A DNA stretch of 40,598 nucleotides from a virus: IMG/VR virus record IMGVR_UViG_3300024262_000082, positions 1-40,598 of that record; one strand, written 5' to 3'. Under the pieces are notes generated by a model. The model saw only the letters and a list, made by a program, of their open reading frames with translations. It did not search any database and had not been told where the DNA came from. The first letter of the stretch is position 1, and every line of letters begins with the position of its first letter. Of the stretch, positions 39,973 through 40,598 are shown one piece after another. The position numbers and the translations under genes were made by a program.

Positions 39973-40370
39973 TGAAATATTTGATACCAAATTTTAAAAT
40001 AGGACAAAGATATAATTATGATGATTTACCAAAAGTAACTCAAAATGAAATTGATGTACAATTTGAAGATGAGTATGACGAAAGTGTTGATGATTATCAA
40101 TGGGAATTTAAATATTTACAACCAGAAGATATAGAAGAATATTTGGATAATATATATGGATATAATATTGGAGATGCTTTAGATGATCCATATATGAAAA
40201 AAATTATTAGAAATATTAAAAAAAATGGTATTATGCAACCCGCAGTTGGATTTGAAGGTAACCATCGAGCATTAGCTTGTTGGCATTTAAAAATACCATT
40301 ACCATATTTAGAACCAATTAAAAAACAATATCAAAATAATGAATCACATAGAATCATGGCAAATTTTTGA
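39972..40370 (+). CDS. ParB/sulfiredoxin-fold-like protein, 132 aa
   Basis: The second half, MKKIIRNIKKNGIMQPAVG then FEGNHRALACWHLKIPLP, matches the ParB/Srx-like core pattern: a helix, then I-x-x-P, then a G-x-H-R-x-x-A helix and a strand L-P-Y. Such domains bind DNA or hydrolyse phosphates or CTP; this is a single small copy. The N-terminus MKYLIPNFKIGQRYNYDD is not a clear tag. It overlaps the last gene by 32 bases. Motif-level similarity only. Confidence 0.6.
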   Translation: MKYLIPNFKIGQRYNYDDLPKVTQNEIDVQFEDEYDESVDDYQWEFKYLQPEDIEEYLDNIYGYNIGDALDDPYMKKIIRNIKKNGIMQPAVGFEGNHRALACWHLKIPLPYLEPIKKQYQNNESHRIMANF

Positions 40371-40598
40371 AAGAAAATTTAACTCAGAAAAACGCAAAAA
40401 ATTAGCAGACACAGGTTCAGCGTTGCCTGATGGTTCTTATCCAATTTCGACAAAAGAAGATTTAAAAAATGCCATCAAAGATCAAGGTAGAGGATTAAGA
40501 AATGCTGATGAAAAAAGAACTAAGCAAGTTCATGCACATATTAGAAAACGTGCAAAAGCATTAGGAGTTGAAGTTACAACAAATGATAAAGGAAATAT
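40339..40598 (+). CDS. partial gene: tagged DUF6582-like protein, running off the window
   Basis: From ATG 40339 the frame is open to the end of the window (86 codons seen). It begins MNHIESWQIFERKF, resembling the tag, and goes on with KKLADTGSALPDGSYPI, then DLKNAIKDQGRG and HIRKRAKALG. That A-L-P-D-G-S-(Y/F)-P-I to R-A-x-A-L-G block is a common element in phage head and head-maturation-associated proteins. The 3' end is missing, so its length and other domains are unknown. Confidence 0.7.
   Translation, partial: MNHIESWQIFERKFNSEKRKKLADTGSALPDGSYPISTKEDLKNAIKDQGRGLRNADEKRTKQVHAHIRKRAKALGVEVTTNDKGN

Noticed and set aside
35540-40370. Toxin-antitoxin pairs among the small overlapping genes
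   Set aside because: Overlapping small pairs were considered, but no toxin or antitoxin fold is visible and the common tag gives a better explanation.

Overview
This window reads as part of a large, strictly phage genome: AT-rich (well under 35% GC by eye), almost fully coding, with genes abutting or overlapping by 4 to 14 bases and frequent strand switches. A family-B DNA polymerase N-terminal half, three homing endonucleases of different families, tail and fibre-like proteins, a membrane-anchored lytic transglycosylase and many small proteins with capsid-targeting-like N-termini point to a large T4-like myovirus. The host is probably a member of the Bacteroidota. This rests on few Shine-Dalgarno sequences, TAnnTTTG-type promoter elements at 28851-28858 and 30876-30883, a DDDDLPF C-terminal tip like that of Bacteroidota SSB, and AT-rich codon use. 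No tRNA, rRNA, CRISPR array or insertion sequence was recognised by eye. No gene-free stretch exceeds 300 bases; the largest, 11780-12040, holds promoters and one palindrome.

Layout. 60-8693: structural genes (an 806-residue virion-like protein on the minus strand, then two paralogous virion proteins), a GIY-YIG homing endonuclease, and a two-domain glycosyltransferase whose second half resembles the autotransporter heptosyltransferases. 8712-11779 (minus): four small tagged proteins, a lipoprotein with tandem repeats and a lytic transglycosylase. 12041-14704: a fibre-like protein, then a minus-strand set with a Vsr-like homing endonuclease and a ribbon-helix-helix protein. 14815-17013: a second ribbon-helix-helix protein, the N-terminal half of a split DNA polymerase and a tagged protein. 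17061-18266 (minus): a double zinc-ribbon protein. 18349-25973: an eight-gene glycan operon with three paralogous glycosyltransferase-like proteins, a radical SAM enzyme, a nucleotide-sugar 4,6-dehydratase, a TylF-type methyltransferase, a sugar C-methyltransferase and an RmlD-like reductase. 25970-30840 (minus): a metabolic and translation block with a small protein carrying an SSB-like tip, dihydrofolate reductase, glutamine-dependent NAD synthetase and an elongation factor G. 31011-40598: an acidic head-like protein, an HNH-type homing endonuclease, a DHH phosphoesterase-like protein, and a long operon of tagged proteins that includes a Nudix hydrolase.

Three observations stand out. First, about sixteen proteins begin with a short motif of the form MKxxKxFE or MKKYxxFILE, close in style to the T4 capsid-targeting sequence MKTYQEFIAE. 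Seven of them, and no untagged protein here, also end in KYNL or KYNI. They may be a packaged and injected protein set. Second, the EF-G gene is complete only if translation shifts +1 at UUU-UAA-C after four codons, reminiscent of the prfB recoding site, unless the extra T is an error. Third, the window carries a phage-encoded glycosylation pathway, with sugar synthesis in one operon and a GT4/heptosyltransferase fusion beside virion genes, which suggests the virion itself is glycosylated.
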